A stretch of DNA of 9,414 nt from an uncultured Haemophilus sp. (GCA_959600045.1 CAUGKJ010000024.1:1-9414); one strand, 5' to 3'; positions 1-6,315 are shown, counted from the first letter of the stretch. Numbers and translations: made by a program. Notes: generated from the letters alone by a model not told the origin.

Positions 1-1016
1 GCCCCTTTAAAGTCTATATTGGAGATGCGGAACAATCCTCCGAATTATTTTTTGTGTCTCGAGCAAATGGTCAACAAGAAATTTTACGATATATGCTTGA
101 CCACCCTTGGGTCTTATTGCTCTTGACCTTAATTATTACAACGCCTTTACTTTGGTGGTTTACGCATACCATCGTCAAACCTATTACCAATTTACAAAAG
201 GCGGCTAATAGCGTGGCGTTAGGAAACTTTAAGGTTGATAATGAATTAGCGAATCATGGTCCAGCAGAATTACGAGAAGTAGGACAAAGCTTTAACAAGA
301 TGTCGATTGCGATTGATAATCTGATTTCAAACCAACACAATCTTCTTTCATCTATTTCTCATGAATTAAAAACACCGTTGACGCGTTTGCAACTTTCCAC
401 TGCTCTGGTTCGTCATCAAACGGGGGATATTGAACCAGTTAAACGCATTGAGAAAGAAATACAACGAATGGATAAAATGATCAGCGAGTTGTTACTCATT
501 TCTCGCCAACAAATGCATTCTCAAATGGAGCATAATTTATTTCCTATTAATCAGCTTTGGGATGATGTGATCAAAGATGCCTTATTTGAAGCTGAGCAGC
601 GCAAGATCGCCTGTGATGTCAATATTTCTATTCTACATCCTGAAAAACATATGATTTACGGCAACCTAAGCTTGCTTACCAGTGCGATTGAAAACATTAT
701 TCGAAATGCACTGAAATATACGAAAGATCGTATTTTCTTAACCATTAATTTACATAAAAATGAGCAGGATGATAATTGCCTACAAATTCGAGTAGATGAT
801 AATGGCTTAGGCCTACCACCAGAAGAGTTTAATAAAATCTTTAAGCCATTCTATCGAGTCGATGAAACTAGAACTCGAGCCACTGGCGGAACGGGATTAG
901 GTTTAACGATTGTCTATAATGTTGTGAATGAGCACAATGGAAAAGTATGGGCTGAATCCAGCAATTTAGGTGGACTTGCCGTCACGATTCAACTCCCATT
1001 ATGGAAGCAACATTAA
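1..1016 (+). CDS. cpxA: CpxA envelope-stress sensor histidine kinase, 5' end missing
   Basis: This is the inner-membrane sensor kinase that autophosphorylates and passes phosphate to CpxR when envelope proteins misfold. The frame is open from base 3, so the gene runs off the left edge; the GTG at 54 is an internal Val codon, not a start. About 337 residues are visible, against roughly 457 in E. coli, so most of the periplasmic sensor and the first membrane segment are missing. Visible in order: the end of the periplasmic domain, a membrane helix (about residues 36-58, WVLLLLTLIITTPLLWW), a HAMP linker, the phospho-acceptor H-box SSISHELKTPLTRLQL with His at bases 360-362, the N-box ENIIRNALKY, G1 DDNGLGLPPE, the F-box IFKPFYRVD and G2 GGTGLGL. 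The ATP-binding domain is complete and ends in a terminator. The H-box and C-terminal sequence follow E. coli CpxA closely. cpxR is expected upstream, outside the window. Confidence 0.95.
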   Translation, partial: PFKVYIGDAEQSSELFFVSRANGQQEILRYMLDHPWVLLLLTLIITTPLLWWFTHTIVKPITNLQKAANSVALGNFKVDNELANHGPAELREVGQSFNKMSIAIDNLISNQHNLLSSISHELKTPLTRLQLSTALVRHQTGDIEPVKRIEKEIQRMDKMISELLLISRQQMHSQMEHNLFPINQLWDDVIKDALFEAEQRKIACDVNISILHPEKHMIYGNLSLLTSAIENIIRNALKYTKDRIFLTINLHKNEQDDNCLQIRVDDNGLGLPPEEFNKIFKPFYRVDETRTRATGGTGLGLTIVYNVVNEHNGKVWAESSNLGGLAVTIQLPLWKQH

Positions 1017-1025
1017 TCCCAAAAT

Positions 1026-1053
1026 AAAAGGCGATATTTTCATATCGCCTTTT
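1026..1053. terminator. Bidirectional intrinsic terminator between cpxA and copA
   Basis: Bases 1026-1036 (AAAAGGCGATA) pair perfectly with 1043-1053 (TATCGCCTTTT) around a 6-base loop. T-rich sequence follows the stem on the plus strand, and A-rich sequence precedes it, which reads as a T-tract on the minus strand. It lies 9 bases after the cpxA stop and 2 bases from the copA stop, so it can end both convergent transcripts. Confidence 0.85.
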
Positions 1054-1055
1054 TC

Positions 1056-3197
1056 TTATTTAATTTTCACTCGTTTTAATCGCAATGCATTGGATAGCAC
1101 CGAAAGCGAACTCATCGCCATGGCTGCCCCCGCCAAAACAGGACTTAAGTAGCCCAATGCGGCAAGTGGAATACCTAACACATTATAAATCAAAGCAAAG
1201 AATAAATTTTGTTTGATATTCTTTAATGTTGCACGGGAAATCATTAATCCATCAACTAACTGATCAACCGAATGTTGCATAAGCGTCGCCGATGCAGTTT
1301 GTTCTGCAACATCAGAACCCGATTTCATCGCAAAACTTACGTTAGCCATCGCTAATGCGGGTGCATCATTCACACCATCACCAACCATTGCCACCACTTT
1401 ACCTTGCTGACGTAATGTTTCAATATAAGCAGCTTTATCACGTGGACTACAATTACCTCGTGCGGTTTTCACACCGACTTGTTGGGCAACATAATCAACG
1501 ACAGATTGCTGATCGCCACTCATTATCACCACATCAATATTATGCTGATGCAAGCGCTGAATCGCTTGTAAGCTATCCTCTTTCAGACTGTCGGCTACTG
1601 CAACTGCACCGATTGGGTTGTCATCTACAGATACCGCAACAATACTCGCAATTTTCCAAATTTGAGGCATATTATCTGGTAAGGTTAATTCACAATAAGA
1701 CGGCTTACCGACTTTAACCAAACCTATTCCGTCAATATGAGCAGAAATACCCTGCCCCACTTCGGAATGAACCGAAAGTGCGGTCGGAATTTCAAGTGAT
1801 TTTTCCTGTGCAGCCAGGACTATCGCTTTAGCTAAAGGATGATTGGCATTTTGCTCAACGGAAGCCGCAATGCGATATAAATCTTCCTCAGAATAGATCG
1901 CACTTTGTGGTTGCCAAACAGCGGCAATTTTGAGTTCTCCTTGAGTTATTGTTCCTGTTTTATCTAATACCACCGTATCCACATGCGCTGCCTCTTCCAT
2001 GGATGCTGCATCTTTAAACCAAATCCCTGCATTGACTGCTTTCCCCATTCCCACCATTATGGCAGCAGGTGTAGCAAGCCCTAACGCACAAGGACAAGCG
2101 ATAACTAACACGGCAACCGCATGAATTAAAGCGGTAACCCAATCACCTTTTATCCACCAGGTTGCTCCAAATGTTATCGCGGAAATCAATAACACAGCTG
2201 GCACAAATACAGCAGCAACTTTATCGGCAAAACGAGCAATCGGTGCTTTTGTACCTTGCGCCTCGGAAAGTGCTTTCATCATATCGCCCAATAGGGTTTG
2301 CTGACCGAGTTGATTGGCTCGATAAATAAGGCTACCTTGTGTCACCATTGCCCCCGCAAGCACAGGACTTTGAGACATTTTTTCTAATGGTTGAGATTCA
2401 CCGGTTAAATGACTCTCATCGCACCAACCACTCCCCTGTTCAACTACGCCATCAGCTGCAATACGTTCACCTTGATTAGCTCGTAAAATATCGCCTATTT
2501 TTACTTGATCGAGAGGAATCGTTTCCCAACGATTTTCACGTTGAACACTCACTTGTTTTGGGGTGAGTTGTAATAATAATCCTAAACTGTTTAAGCTTTG
2601 TTTCTTCGTTCTTTCCTCAAGAAATTTCCCTAGGCTGACAAAACCAATTACCATCACCGATACTTCAAAATAGACATGAGATGAGCCATCATGCCCCATT
2701 GACTGATGATAAAACAGCATAAAGACCGAATAGAGATAAACATCCATATTGGCCAAACCACCTCGAATACTACCAATCGCACCTTTATAAAAAGGAATGG
2801 CTAACCAAAGTTGCACAATGCTCGCAAGAACAAATTGCCACATTGGTGGAATCATCCAAGAATGATGATTAAACATCATCCCGATCATTCCGATTAAAAA
2901 AGGAATGTTAATGAACAAAAGCAACCATAAACGCGGACTAATCTTCGTTTCATTAGGTGCGCTAGGCAGCACATTTTGCTTTAGAATGCCATTAAATCCC
3001 GCTTTTTGAATAATTGTCAAAATATCTTGTTCTGAAGCCTGAGATGAATCAAATACTACGTGCGCTTCCTCTGCCGCAAAATTCACGCCCGCGTCAGAGA
3101 CAAAATCATTTCGATTCAATACTTTCTCAATCCGATTAGCACAGGATTGGCAGGTCATCCCCTCGATTTGAATGGCTATTTTTTTATTCTGTTGCAT
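1056..3197 (-). CDS. copA: CopA, Cu+-exporting P1B-type ATPase
   Basis: This inner-membrane pump uses ATP to export Cu+ (and Ag+) from the cytoplasm. I place the start at the ATG at 3197 (713 residues): an in-frame TTG lies 27 bases upstream, but the ATG has a GCAGG ribosome site 5 bases before it. Domains: one N-terminal metal-binding domain with GMTCQSC (Cys16 and Cys19), where E. coli CopA has two; eight predicted membrane helices; actuator TGES (265-268); the transport-site CPC in TM6 (368-370); phosphorylation motif DKTGT (Asp412); nucleotide-binding His-Pro (His453); hinge GDGVNDAP (606-613). TM7 has Tyr-Asn (671-672), and TM8 has Met693 and Ser697. With CPC these are the Cu+-specific (P1B-1) signature, so Zn2+ or Cd2+ transport is unlikely. 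It overlaps copZ by 14 bases, implying one mRNA and translational coupling. Residues 1767-1793 of the DNA also carry an uptake signal. Confidence 0.96.
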   Translation of the reverse strand: MQQNKKIAIQIEGMTCQSCANRIEKVLNRNDFVSDAGVNFAAEEAHVVFDSSQASEQDILTIIQKAGFNGILKQNVLPSAPNETKISPRLWLLLFINIPFLIGMIGMMFNHHSWMIPPMWQFVLASIVQLWLAIPFYKGAIGSIRGGLANMDVYLYSVFMLFYHQSMGHDGSSHVYFEVSVMVIGFVSLGKFLEERTKKQSLNSLGLLLQLTPKQVSVQRENRWETIPLDQVKIGDILRANQGERIAADGVVEQGSGWCDESHLTGESQPLEKMSQSPVLAGAMVTQGSLIYRANQLGQQTLLGDMMKALSEAQGTKAPIARFADKVAAVFVPAVLLISAITFGATWWIKGDWVTALIHAVAVLVIACPCALGLATPAAIMVGMGKAVNAGIWFKDAASMEEAAHVDTVVLDKTGTITQGELKIAAVWQPQSAIYSEEDLYRIAASVEQNANHPLAKAIVLAAQEKSLEIPTALSVHSEVGQGISAHIDGIGLVKVGKPSYCELTLPDNMPQIWKIASIVAVSVDDNPIGAVAVADSLKEDSLQAIQRLHQHNIDVVIMSGDQQSVVDYVAQQVGVKTARGNCSPRDKAAYIETLRQQGKVVAMVGDGVNDAPALAMANVSFAMKSGSDVAEQTASATLMQHSVDQLVDGLMISRATLKNIKQNLFFALIYNVLGIPLAALGYLSPVLAGAAMAMSSLSVLSNALRLKRVKIK
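1776..1784 (+). repeat. DNA uptake signal core inside copA
   Basis: Exact AAGTGCGGT, followed by CGGAATTTC and further AT-rich sequence. This resembles the extended H. influenzae-type uptake signal, which marks DNA for preferential uptake by competent cells of the same group. Confidence 0.85.
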
Positions 3198-3393
3198 AAA
3201 AACCTGCGTCTTCAATTGTTTCAATTAATTGTGGAATACTGACCGCACGTTCATCAAAGGTAACCACTGCTTTGCCATCATCAAGTGTTACTACGGCTTT
3301 TTCTACGCCATTAAGTTCTTCTAACACTCTTGTGACGCTTTTCACACAACCACCACAAGTCATTCCTGTTACATGTAATGTAATTGATTTCAT
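3184..3393 (-). CDS. copZ: CopZ-like copper chaperone (heavy-metal-associated domain protein)
   Basis: A 69-residue stand-alone heavy-metal-associated domain that binds Cu+ in the cytoplasm and hands it to CopA or CueR. The metal loop GMTCGGC supplies Cys13 and Cys16; the rest fits the beta-alpha-beta-beta-alpha-beta fold, ending in EDAGFYATE. There is no signal peptide, which argues against a periplasmic MerP, although such proteins are often labelled mercuric-transport or MerP-like. The ATG at 3393 has a strong AAGGAG (3399-3404) with 5-base spacing. It is the first gene of the copper operon; its last 14 bases overlap copA. Transcription probably starts from the CueR-controlled promoter upstream. 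Family and copper role are secure from the motif and neighbours; metal specificity has not been shown. Confidence 0.93.
   Translation of the reverse strand: MKSITLHVTGMTCGGCVKSVTRVLEELNGVEKAVVTLDDGKAVVTFDERAVSIPQLIETIEDAGFYATE
3203..3207 (-). promoter_or_regulatory. Ribosome binding site that decides the copA start
   Basis: On the minus strand GCAGG lies 5 bases before the ATG at 3197, inside the last codons of copZ. The alternative TTG at 3224 has no purine-rich site at a suitable distance. The position favours re-initiation by ribosomes finishing copZ. Confidence 0.65.
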
Positions 3394-3409
3394 ATTTACT
3401 CCTTAATTA

Positions 3410-3438
3410 TTGATATAGATTGAAATTGAGTTTACTAT
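3410..3438 (+). promoter_or_regulatory. Candidate cueR promoter
   Basis: TTGATA (3410-3415) and TACTAT (3433-3438) are 17 bp apart and face cueR. Transcription would start near 3445, within the CueR operator, so bound CueR could repress its own gene. The -10 is only a partial match, so this is tentative. Confidence 0.4.
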
Positions 3439-3464
3439 AAACCTTAACATAAGGTTAAGGTCAA
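3434..3464 (-). promoter_or_regulatory. copZ-copA promoter with a MerR-type 19-bp spacer
   Basis: On the minus strand, -35 TTGACC (3459-3464) and -10 TATAGT (3434-3439) are separated by exactly 19 bp. Normal sigma-70 promoters have 16-18 bp. The over-long spacer is the hallmark of promoters that MerR-family activators switch on by untwisting the DNA. The operator dyad sits within the spacer, as at E. coli copA. Confidence 0.85.
3441..3461. promoter_or_regulatory. CueR operator dyad
   Basis: A 21-bp dyad with arms ACCTTAAC and GTTAAGGT around ATAAG. Ten of the eleven positions from each end to the centre are self-complementary, with one mismatched pair near the centre. The outer ACCTT/AAGGT half-sites match those of CueR operators in other gammaproteobacteria. 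It lies between the divergent copZ and cueR genes and spans the copZ promoter spacer. Confidence 0.85.
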
Positions 3465-3473
3465 GGATTTTTT

Positions 3474-3860
3474 ATGAACATTAGTGAAGTGGCAAAATTA
3501 GTCGGTTTATCAAGTAAACAAATTCGGGATTATGAAAAGTCCGGCTTATTAAAACCAGCACAGCTAAGCCTTTCCGGTTATCGCCATTATGAAGAAAAGG
3601 ATTTAGAACGACTACGTTTTATTCGTCACTCTCGAGATGTTGGGTTTTCACTCCAACAAATTCACCAACTTTTGCAATTACAGGATAATCCCAATCGTAG
3701 TAGCCGAGAAGTTAAAGCACTTACGACGCAGCATATTAAAACATTGAATGAGCAAATTCATCACTTGCAAAAAATGGTAGAGGAATTGGAACGATGGCAT
3801 AACGCTTGTCAGGGCAATGATTACCCTGAATGCAGTATTTTAGAAGGATTAAAAGGATAA
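3474..3860 (+). CDS. cueR: CueR, copper-responsive MerR-family activator
   Basis: A cytoplasmic dimer that binds Cu+ (also Ag+ or Au+) and activates copper-export genes. Residues 1-70 form the winged helix-turn-helix (MNISEVAKLVGLSSKQIRDY, then GYRHYEEKDLERL). A dimerisation coiled coil follows (about 78-110), then the metal loop CQGNDYPEC with Cys112 and Cys120. These positions and the seven-residue gap are the same as in E. coli CueR. Ser77, typical of sensors for monovalent metals, is also present, which separates it from MerR, ZntR and SoxR. It stops at 128 residues and lacks the Cys-Cys-His-His tail that ends E. coli CueR. The ATG has AAGGA 6 bases upstream. It is divergent from copZ-copA, its obvious target, and its stop is one base from the metJ stop. 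Confidence 0.94.
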   Translation: MNISEVAKLVGLSSKQIRDYEKSGLLKPAQLSLSGYRHYEEKDLERLRFIRHSRDVGFSLQQIHQLLQLQDNPNRSSREVKALTTQHIKTLNEQIHHLQKMVEELERWHNACQGNDYPECSILEGLKG

Positions 3861-3861
3861 A

Positions 3862-4179
3862 TTAATATTCCCAGCTTTCAGGATCGATGCCTAAATCACG
3901 CATGATCTCTTTGGCATTTTCAGGAATCTCATCATGGCGTTCTTTCATTAAATCTGCATCAGTCGGTAATGGCTGACCCGTAAAAGCATGCAAGAATGCC
4001 TCACAAAGCAATTCACTATTTGTTGCATGGCGCAAACTTTTCAGCTGACGACGCGTACGCTCGTTCGTCAAAATTTCCAATACTTTAATTGGAATAGACA
4101 CTGTAATTTTTTTGACTTGCTCGCTCTTTTTGCCATGCTCTGCATAAGGGCTAATATATTTGCCATCCCAGTTTGCCAT
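3862..4179 (-). CDS. metJ: MetJ, methionine repressor
   Basis: A ribbon-helix-helix repressor that, with S-adenosylmethionine as co-repressor, binds tandem 8-bp met boxes and shuts down methionine biosynthesis and uptake genes. It has 105 residues, the usual length. The N-terminal [17 protein letters not shown], the DNA-contacting strand [12 protein letters not shown] (about 22-33), [20 protein letters not shown] (about 50-69) and the C-terminus PESWEY are nearly identical to E. coli MetJ. The ATG at 4179 has AAGGTG 4 bases upstream. No methionine genes lie nearby, so it acts in trans, and probably on itself through the boxes upstream. It converges on cueR with one base between stops and no clear terminator, so read-through antisense to cueR is possible. 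Confidence 0.97.
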   Translation of the reverse strand: MANWDGKYISPYAEHGKKSEQVKKITVSIPIKVLEILTNERTRRQLKSLRHATNSELLCEAFLHAFTGQPLPTDADLMKERHDEIPENAKEIMRDLGIDPESWEY

Positions 4180-4244
4180 AATGCACCTTAAATAACCTGA
4201 TAATTTATCCGTATTTTAATGAAAAATAAGCAAAATGACAATCT

Positions 4245-4268
4245 AGACGGCTAAAAGTATAGCATGCT
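4245..4268. promoter_or_regulatory. Candidate tandem met boxes (MetJ autoregulatory site)
   Basis: Three consecutive octamers, AGACGGCT, AAAAGTAT and AGCATGCT, match the met-box consensus AGACGTCT at 7, 5 and 4 of 8 positions. MetJ dimers bind arrays of such degenerate tandem octamers. The array covers the probable metJ -10 and start point, so it would repress metJ itself. The first box is convincing; the others are weak. Confidence 0.5.
4256..4264 (-). promoter_or_regulatory. Candidate metJ promoter (extended -10)
   Basis: On the minus strand TGC is followed directly by TATACT (4256-4261), an extended -10. No good -35 is visible 16-18 bp upstream, which suits an extended -10 promoter. Transcription would start near 4249, giving a leader of about 70 bases before metJ. 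Confidence 0.5.
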
Positions 4269-4275
4269 ATTTCCC

Positions 4276-4300
4276 TTACATTCACTTACAAACATTTACA
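4276..4300. repeat. Three TTACA direct repeats phased at 10 bp
   Basis: TTACA starts at 4276, 4286 and 4296, exactly one helical turn apart, with AT-rich fill. The repeats lie just upstream of the metJ -10 and over 100 bases before aqpZ. The regular phasing would place three half-sites on one face of the helix. I do not recognise the motif as a known operator; chance in AT-rich DNA is possible. Confidence 0.4.
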
Positions 4301-4365
4301 ATAATTTGCAGAACTAAAAACCATTACCTTTGACTAAATGCCTGTTGCATTCGCAATACATTATT

Positions 4366-4381
4366 GTTATTTGAAGATAAC
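4366..4381. repeat. Small dyad in the aqpZ leader
   Basis: GTTAT and ATAAC are separated by 6 bases, 25 bases before the aqpZ start. It could be an operator half-site pair or a weak RNA hairpin. The rest of the 4301-4405 stretch has a possible -35 (TTGACT, 4330-4335) but no convincing -10 at the right distance, so the aqpZ promoter remains undefined. Confidence 0.25.
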
Positions 4382-4405
4382 GACATGTTTAATATGAGGT
4401 CTATT

Positions 4406-5095
4406 ATGTCAAAAAAACTTTTTGCTGAATTCTTCGGCACATTTTGGTTAGTTTTCGGTGGTTGTGGTAGTGCAATCTTTGCCGCTTCTGTCAACCTAGG
4501 TATCGGTTATGTGGGCGTTGCATTTGCCTTCGGTTTAACCGTATTAACCATGGCTTACGCAGTAGGTCACATTTCTGGTGGTCACTTTAACCCAGCTGTA
4601 ACACTTGGTTTAGTGGCTGGCGGTCGTTTCTCTGCGAAAGATGCTCTTCCATACATCATTTCTCAAGTGGTTGGTGGCTTAGTAGCGGGTGCTGCACTTT
4701 ATCTTATCGCATCAGGTAAAGCGGGCTTTGATGTGACTGCCGGTTTCGCATCTAATGGCTACGGCGAACATTCTCCTGAAGGTTATTCTTTAGAAGCAGT
4801 ATTCGTAGCGGAAGTATTATTAACTGCATTCTTCTTATTAATCATCATGGGTTCAACTCATAAAAATGCAGCTGCAGGTTTCGCACCAATCGCAATTGGT
4901 TTAGGTTTAACTTTAATCCACTTAATCAGCATTCCTGTATCAAATACCTCTGTAAACCCAGCTCGTAGTACTGCAGTTGCAGTATTCCAAGGCACTTGGG
5001 CTATCGACCAATTATGGTTATTCTGGGTTGCACCAATTATCGGTGGTGTTTTAGGTGGTATTATCTACCGCACTTTATTAGCGAAAAATAACTAA
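4406..5095 (+). CDS. aqpZ: AqpZ, aquaporin water channel
   Basis: An inner-membrane tetrameric channel for rapid water flow. I chose the ATG at 4406, which has GAGG (4396-4399) 6 bases upstream and gives [19 protein letters not shown], 229 residues against 231 in E. coli; an upstream in-frame TTG at 4364 has no ribosome site. There are six membrane helices and the two half-helix loops GGHFNPAVT (Asn62-Ala64) and SVNPARST (Asn184-Ala186). The selectivity-filter residues Phe42, His172, Thr181 and Arg187 are those of water-specific AqpZ; glycerol channels have a small residue in place of the His. It appears to be a single-gene unit with its own terminator. Codons look like those of well-expressed genes (GGT, CGT, GTT, GCA). 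An uptake signal lies within its last codons (5067-5075), so it is not a recent import from outside the group. Confidence 0.96.
   Translation: MSKKLFAEFFGTFWLVFGGCGSAIFAASVNLGIGYVGVAFAFGLTVLTMAYAVGHISGGHFNPAVTLGLVAGGRFSAKDALPYIISQVVGGLVAGAALYLIASGKAGFDVTAGFASNGYGEHSPEGYSLEAVFVAEVLLTAFFLLIIMGSTHKNAAAGFAPIAIGLGLTLIHLISIPVSNTSVNPARSTAVAVFQGTWAIDQLWLFWVAPIIGGVLGGIIYRTLLAKNN
5067..5075 (-). repeat. DNA uptake signal core at the 3' end of aqpZ
   Basis: Exact ACCGCACTT, which is AAGTGCGGT on the minus strand. It encodes part of Tyr-Arg-Thr-Leu, residues conserved in AqpZ of species without this signal, so the protein sequence may have made it easy to fix here. Confidence 0.8.
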
Positions 5096-5113
5096 GATTT
5101 CGTTTCATAAAAA

Positions 5114-5144
5114 AGAAGGCATCGTGATGATGCCTTCTGTTTTT
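5114..5144 (+). terminator. Intrinsic terminator of aqpZ
   Basis: AGAAGGCATC (5114-5123) pairs perfectly with GATGCCTTCT (5129-5138) around GTGAT, followed by GTTTTT. It begins 18 bases after the aqpZ stop. The A-run before the stem may also let it work in the other direction. Confidence 0.88.
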
Positions 5145-5170
5145 ATCTTTTATTGTGTAATACAAATAGA

Positions 5171-5197
5171 TAAATAAAAACCACCTTTCGGTGGTTT
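5171..5197 (-). terminator. Intrinsic terminator of galU
   Basis: On the minus strand AAACCACC pairs with GGTGGTTT (bases 5190-5197 and 5178-5185) around the stable tetraloop GAAA, and a T-rich run follows. It starts 7 bases after the galU stop and stands back to back with the aqpZ terminator. Confidence 0.88.
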
Positions 5198-5204
5198 CAG
5201 TCAA

Positions 5205-6092
5205 TTATAAGGTTTTTGCAAGATCTTTTAAGAAAGCTTTAAACTCTTTACCTAATTTATCATGGTGAAGACCATATTCTACAAACGCTTCCATATAGCC
5301 AATCTTGTCACCACAGTCAAAGCTTCTGCCTGTCATATGGAACGCTTCAACGGTCTCTTTCTCAATAAGCATATCGATTGCATCCGTTAATTGGATTTCA
5401 TCACCCACGCCAACAGGTGTTCTTTCCAATAAATCCCAAATCGCAGCAGAGAACACATAACGACCGACAACAGCAAGATTTGATGGTGCCTCTTCAACAG
5501 ATGGTTTTTCAACAATACTGTTAATTTTGACGCTATCGCCACCTTTCAACTCTACGCCACCACAATCCGCAACACCATAGCTACTCACTTCATCATCAGC
5601 AACAGGTGCTACCATAATTTGGCTTGCTTGTGTTTCTTTAAAACGTTTGATCATCGCAGAAAGATTTTCTTTCTTTTGATTTGCCGTAAAATCCGCTAAA
5701 AGCACATCTGGTAACACTACAGCAAATGGCTCATTCCCAACAACTGGACGACCACATAACACCGCATGCCCCAAGCCTTTCGCATTACCTTGACGAACGT
5801 GCATGATAGTTACATCTTTAGGACAAATAGAACGAACTTCTTCCAAAAGTTGACGTTTAACACGTTTTTCAAGCATGGTTTCCAACTCAAAAGACGTATC
5901 AAAGTGGTTTTCAATCGCATTTTTAGAAGAATGTGTGACTAACACGATTTCTTTAATTCCTGCTGCGACACACTCATTCACAACATATTGAATAAGTGGT
6001 TTATCCACAAGCGTTAACATTTCTTTTGGAATCGCTTTTGTTGCGGGTAACATTCGTGTACCTAAACCTGCTACGGGAATAATGACTTTCAT
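5205..6092 (-). CDS. galU: GalU, UTP--glucose-1-phosphate uridylyltransferase
   Basis: Makes UDP-glucose from UTP and glucose 1-phosphate in the cytoplasm. UDP-glucose feeds lipooligosaccharide, galactose interconversion and other glycosylation. It has 295 residues, normal for bacterial GalU. Visible motifs: the nucleotide-binding loop [17 protein letters not shown] (9-25), DKPLIQYVV (30-38), the GKGLGHAV-type stretch ([10 protein letters not shown], 104-113), LPDVLL (127-132), the sugar-phosphate site VEKP (194-197), [10 protein letters not shown] (230-239) and [10 protein letters not shown] (258-267). The ATG at 6092 has AAGGA about 8 bases upstream. The first residues [13 protein letters not shown] lack the longer N-terminal lead seen in E. 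coli. It follows csrA in the same direction after a 223-base leader and probably has its own promoter. Confidence 0.96.
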   Translation of the reverse strand: MKVIIPVAGLGTRMLPATKAIPKEMLTLVDKPLIQYVVNECVAAGIKEIVLVTHSSKNAIENHFDTSFELETMLEKRVKRQLLEEVRSICPKDVTIMHVRQGNAKGLGHAVLCGRPVVGNEPFAVVLPDVLLADFTANQKKENLSAMIKRFKETQASQIMVAPVADDEVSSYGVADCGGVELKGGDSVKINSIVEKPSVEEAPSNLAVVGRYVFSAAIWDLLERTPVGVGDEIQLTDAIDMLIEKETVEAFHMTGRSFDCGDKIGYMEAFVEYGLHHDKLGKEFKAFLKDLAKTL

Positions 6093-6118
6093 TGATTTTC
6101 CTTTTTGTTTAAATATTC

Positions 6119-6155
6119 AATGACCACACCTCTGTAACACAAAAGTGCGGTCATT
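6119..6155. repeat. Inverted repeat holding an uptake signal in the galU leader
   Basis: AATGACCACAC (6119-6129) pairs with GTGCGGTCATT (6145-6155), with one mismatch in 11 and a 15-base loop. The right arm contains the exact uptake core (6143-6151) with the AT-rich flank typical of a full signal. In the galU mRNA it would form a hairpin about 26 bases before the start codon. No T-run follows on the minus strand, so it is not an obvious terminator for csrA. Confidence 0.6.
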
Positions 6156-6275
6156 ATTTATTAAATTTTGATAGATTTAAGTTGGAAAAGTTCCTTCTCT
6201 ACCTTTATAACTCAAATTTCCGTTATTTAAAATCTTGCAAACCAATGGGTTTAATTTTTGAAAAACGTTAATTAA

Positions 6276-6281
6276 ATTATA
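6276..6281 (-). promoter_or_regulatory. Candidate galU -10 element
   Basis: A perfect TATAAT on the minus strand; the -35 at 17 bp would be TTATGA (6299-6304), a poor match. A second candidate -10, TATAAA (6204-6209), lies nearer the gene, also without a good -35. One of these probably serves galU, leaving a leader of roughly 100-180 bases. Confidence 0.35.
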
Positions 6282-6285
6282 AATA

Positions 6286-6300
6286 GAATGTAAAACATTC
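6286..6300 (-). terminator. Weak hairpin after csrA
   Basis: GAATGT and ACATTC pair perfectly across three bases, 15 bases after the csrA stop; the minus strand then reads TATTTATAATTT. The stem is short and AT-rich, so termination would be partial at best. Confidence 0.35.
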
Positions 6301-6315
6301 ATAAAACTCGTAGGT

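Noticed and set aside
970..1152. Short plus-strand frame spanning the end of cpxA and the end of copA
   Set aside because: It crosses the terminator hairpin and overlaps two well-supported genes in other frames.
1355..1717. Open frame on the plus strand opposite copA
   Set aside because: It is antisense to the conserved ATPase core of copA; its His- and Tyr-rich product matches no family and it has no ribosome site.
3184..3230. Programmed frameshift fusing CopZ and CopA, as a reverse of the E. coli copA frameshift that yields a chaperone
   Set aside because: The chaperone has its own gene here, and GGT TTT TAT is not a good slippery heptamer for the frame change required.
3242..3250. Possible uptake signal ACCGCACGT in copZ
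   Set aside because: One base differs from the core, so it was not counted; similar near-matches occur at 1892-1910 and 7058-7068.
3809..3829. Hairpin TCAGGG / CCCTGA near the end of cueR
   Set aside because: It lies in codons for the conserved metal loop and has no T-run on the minus strand for metJ; probably incidental, though a weak role in ending metJ transcripts cannot be excluded.
3988..4191. Plus-strand frame opposite metJ
   Set aside because: It lies almost wholly antisense to the highly conserved metJ; no start signals and no recognisable protein.
4364..4405. Upstream TTG start for aqpZ
   Set aside because: It would add 14 residues absent from AqpZ proteins and lacks a ribosome site, while the ATG at 4406 has one.
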